Positions 62,053-64,000 of a DNA stretch of 64,000 nucleotides are shown in pieces (within the stretch, counting starts at the first letter, position 1; each line of letters begins with the position of its first letter). A program made the translations under genes and the position numbers. The stretch is from Ignatzschineria sp. (GTDB lineage Bacteria; Pseudomonadota; Gammaproteobacteria; Cardiobacteriales; Wohlfahrtiimonadaceae): the NCBI GenBank assembly GCA_030150405.1, contig JASLFU010000004.1:1-64000 (forward strand), given 5' to 3'. The notes beneath the pieces were generated by a model. That model worked only from the letters and a program-made list of their open reading frames with translations. It was not told the origin of the DNA and did no database searches.

Positions 62053-63093
62053 ATGTTAAAAATCGATCGTTATACCTTTAAAGTCACCCTCTTTTTTACG
62101 CTGCTCTGCCTGCTGTTACTGGTGATTATTGAATCCTTTTTCACCTTCTTAAATGAGTTACAAGACCTTGGGCATGATGATTATGGGCTTATTCAGATAT
62201 CGCTCTATATCCTTTTTGACACCCCTACACGGGTTTACCGCATCTTCCCGATGGCGCTCCTTCTCGGTGCTCTATTAGGGCTTGGACAGTTGGCATCTAA
62301 TAACGAACTGACCGCCATTCGCACTGCAGGATTTAGTAAAGCACGTACCATCTTTGGCGCAGTCATTGCCACTATTTTAATGAGCTTTCTCGTGGTGATC
62401 CTCGGGGAGTATGTGGTGCCTGAATCTCAGATAAAGGCAGACTCCATGGCGAGAAAGAGCACTCTTGGTAAGGGCTTTTGGGCAATTGGAGATAACTACA
62501 TGATCGAAGTGGGGTCGATTCAAGATCACACGCTCAATAAGGTTAATCTCTATAAATCTAACCCGAAACACCAGCTCGATCATGCCATTAAAACGCAAAA
62601 GGCAGAGTTAGTGGGCAACGACTGGGTAATTCCTAAAGCCGAGCAACTCACCTTTCATCGTCACAATGTGGAAAAGAGCACTCTTACCGACGTTGTAGTC
62701 CCGACACTCATTGATCAAACAGCCCTCACAGCGCTAAGTAACAGCCCTGATAATCTCTCCGCTCGAAAGCTATGGCAATTTATCACCTACTTAGATAAAA
62801 ACCATCTTGACAGTAACGAGTATCGCTTAGCCTTTTGGTCAAAAATCTTTCATCCTTTAACCAATATCTCTATGATTCTGATCGCCACCCCGCTTGTTTT
62901 TGCCCAACAACGCCGGCAAGGCATTGGTGAGCGTATCTTAATTGGGGTTATTCTCGGGCTTGGGATCTACCTCGCTACACAGATGTTAGGGCACTTTATT
63001 CTTCTTTCAGGTTTTGCGCCCATCATTGGGGCGATCTTCCCCACTTTTTTAGCGGTCATTTTAGCGATTATTCTCTTTAAACTACTGCCTTAA
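62053..63093 (+). CDS. lptG: Lipopolysaccharide export permease LptG
   Basis: Partner of LptF in the LPS exporter. From the chosen ATG it has 346 residues, with the same 3 + jellyroll + 3 helix layout. Motifs include IFPMALLLGALLGLGQLASNNELTAIRTAGFS and the C-terminal FWSKIFHPLTNISMILIATPL, quoted by their cores MALLLGALLGLGQLA and HPLTNISMILIA. The open frame extends 29 codons into lptF, but the ATG used here, behind AGGGA, matches the family. The operon ends at a strong terminator. Confidence 0.94.
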   Translation: MLKIDRYTFKVTLFFTLLCLLLLVIIESFFTFLNELQDLGHDDYGLIQISLYILFDTPTRVYRIFPMALLLGALLGLGQLASNNELTAIRTAGFSKARTIFGAVIATILMSFLVVILGEYVVPESQIKADSMARKSTLGKGFWAIGDNYMIEVGSIQDHTLNKVNLYKSNPKHQLDHAIKTQKAELVGNDWVIPKAEQLTFHRHNVEKSTLTDVVVPTLIDQTALTALSNSPDNLSARKLWQFITYLDKNHLDSNEYRLAFWSKIFHPLTNISMILIATPLVFAQQRRQGIGERILIGVILGLGIYLATQMLGHFILLSGFAPIIGAIFPTFLAVILAIILFKLLP

Positions 63094-63150
63094 ACGAAAA
63101 TCTGTTAAAGCGAAAGAAGCTTATCTTCTCTTTTTAGAACAAAAAATATT

Positions 63151-63199
63151 AAAAAAGCTCTGCGAAATGATTCAATAGAATCTCCCGCAGAGCTTTTTT
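63151..63199. terminator. Strong bidirectional intrinsic terminator
   Basis: A perfect 14-base stem (AAAAAAGCTCTGCG / CGCAGAGCTTTTTT) with a 21-base loop separates convergent lptG and the phosphomannomutase gene and gives U tracts both ways. Confidence 0.92.
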
Positions 63200-63234
63200 A
63201 TCGTGACTAAGTTTTCAATAACGTCCATTGCCCC

Positions 63235-64000
63235 TTAGGGCGAAAGTAAAAAGGGCGTGAGAAGCTGATGAACTCTCTCAACCATCGCCTCCACCCTTTC
63301 TTCTGAAGCTTTTGATTCAATATTAACACGCAATAAGGGCTCAGTATTTGATCCCCGAATATTGATCCGCAGATCTCCTTGAAGCTCGAGACTCAAGCCA
63401 TCGATCCAATCTTTTTTCAACGTCTCATCCGCAAAGCTTGCTGCTAAAAAATCGATCGCCTCATCATTATTACGTACACTAAAATTGAGTTCTCCACTGC
63501 AAGGATACGCTTTCTGAGCTGCTTTCACTAAGTCATACAGTCGCCCCTCCCGTCTCATTAAAAGATCTAGCATTAAGAGAAACGGGATCATGCCTGAATC
63601 GCAGTAATCAAAATCTCTAAAGTAGTGATGGGCGCTCATCTCGCCACCATAGATCGCCCCTTCTCTACGCATCGTACGCTTCATAGGAGAATGCCCGCCC
63701 GAAGAGATCACAACACGCCCGCCGGCCTTTTCAATCTCAGCACGACTATTCCAGATCTGCCGCGCATCGATCACTACGGTTTCGCCAGGCGCCTTATCCC
63801 GCAGAATCTCACTAGCTAAGAGGCCAACAATATAGCAACTATCGATAAACTCTCCCCGATGGTCAAAGAAAAAGCAGCGATCAAAATCACCATCCCACGC
63901 TACGCCAAAATCTGCTTTGTGCTCTAAAATGGCGTGCTGTGTAGCCTTTCTGCGCTCTGGAATAAGGGGATTTGGTACACCATTAGGAAAACTGCCATCA
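63235..64000 (-). CDS. Phosphomannomutase/phosphoglucomutase, C-terminal part (5' end outside window)
   Basis: An alpha-D-phosphohexomutase of the ManB/CpsG type that interconverts mannose 1- and 6-phosphate (or glucose equivalents) for sugar-nucleotide synthesis. The frame continues through the right edge, so the N-terminal domain with the phosphoserine is not visible. Seen here are FPNGVPNPLIPE, the magnesium loop DGDFDRC, the sugar-binding GGEMSAHHYFRDF and the C-terminal phosphate-binding RGSNTEPLLRVN. About 255 residues are visible. Substrate preference (mannose versus glucose) is not certain. Confidence 0.9.
   Translation of the reverse strand, partial: DGSFPNGVPNPLIPERRKATQHAILEHKADFGVAWDGDFDRCFFFDHRGEFIDSCYIVGLLASEILRDKAPGETVVIDARQIWNSRAEIEKAGGRVVISSGGHSPMKRTMRREGAIYGGEMSAHHYFRDFDYCDSGMIPFLLMLDLLMRREGRLYDLVKAAQKAYPCSGELNFSVRNNDEAIDFLAASFADETLKKDWIDGLSLELQGDLRINIRGSNTEPLLRVNIESKASEERVEAMVERVHQLLTPFLLSP

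Overview
The window is chromosomal DNA from a gammaproteobacterium. Several gene runs point to that class: ndk-rlmN-pilW-rodZ-hisS-yfgM-bamB-der, proC-yggT with yggU-tadA nearby, hupB-lon, tgt and lptF-lptG. Moderately AT-rich coding sequence, type IV pilus genes and the particular set of neighbours would suit the Cardiobacteriales (Ignatzschineria/Wohlfahrtiimonas type), but that placement is an impression and was not tested. Genes are densely packed. I saw no phage, insertion sequence, CRISPR array, tRNA or rRNA.

Layout. 1-2.7 kb: the end of trpS, then scpA, a ComEA-like DNA-binding protein and a FimT-like pseudopilin. 2.8-5.1 kb: two membrane proteins on the minus strand. 5.4-6.9 kb: a solitary rnfB-like ferredoxin with nth. 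7-12.6 kb, minus strand: a flavin oxidoreductase, tatD, ygfB, hupB and lon. 12.7-17.4 kb: uvrB, ppnN and two uncharacterised small proteins. 17.5-25.2 kb: proC-yggT, an inverted quinone reductase, the tightly coupled yggU-tadA-zapE-ydiJ run and a small DksA-type zinc-finger gene. 25.3-29.1 kb: pnuC, a quinone oxidoreductase, a DUF2798 protein, yeiH and ogt. 29.2-32.6 kb, minus strand: a three-gene set encoding a RimK-like ATP-grasp ligase, an inactive-transglutaminase/7TM membrane protein and a secreted retropepsin-like protease. 32.8-37.4 kb: an aldehyde dehydrogenase, tex and a lipoprotein. 37.5-46 kb, minus strand: the der-to-ndk housekeeping cluster. 46.2-55.8 kb, minus strand: cysK, then a vitamin B12 uptake region (btuF, btuB behind a cobalamin riboswitch, btuC, btuD, a TonB-like protein and an unknown membrane protein) downstream of rep. 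56-64 kb: kdsD, a glutaredoxin-like gene, recN, holC, tgt, lptF-lptG and the end of a phosphomannomutase gene.

How the genes fit together. B12 import is nearly complete here: outer-membrane receptor, periplasmic binding protein, permease, ATPase and a TonB candidate, with a riboswitch ahead of the receptor. Envelope biogenesis is well represented (bamB, rodZ, yfgM, lptF, lptG, kdsD), as are DNA repair and replication (nth, uvrB, recN, rep, ogt, holC, scpA). The least understood unit is the ligase/transglutaminase-like/retropepsin set at 29.2-32.6 kb, which is the best candidate for a poorly described system. Start codons were chosen from ribosome-binding sites where possible, and several differ from the longest open frame.
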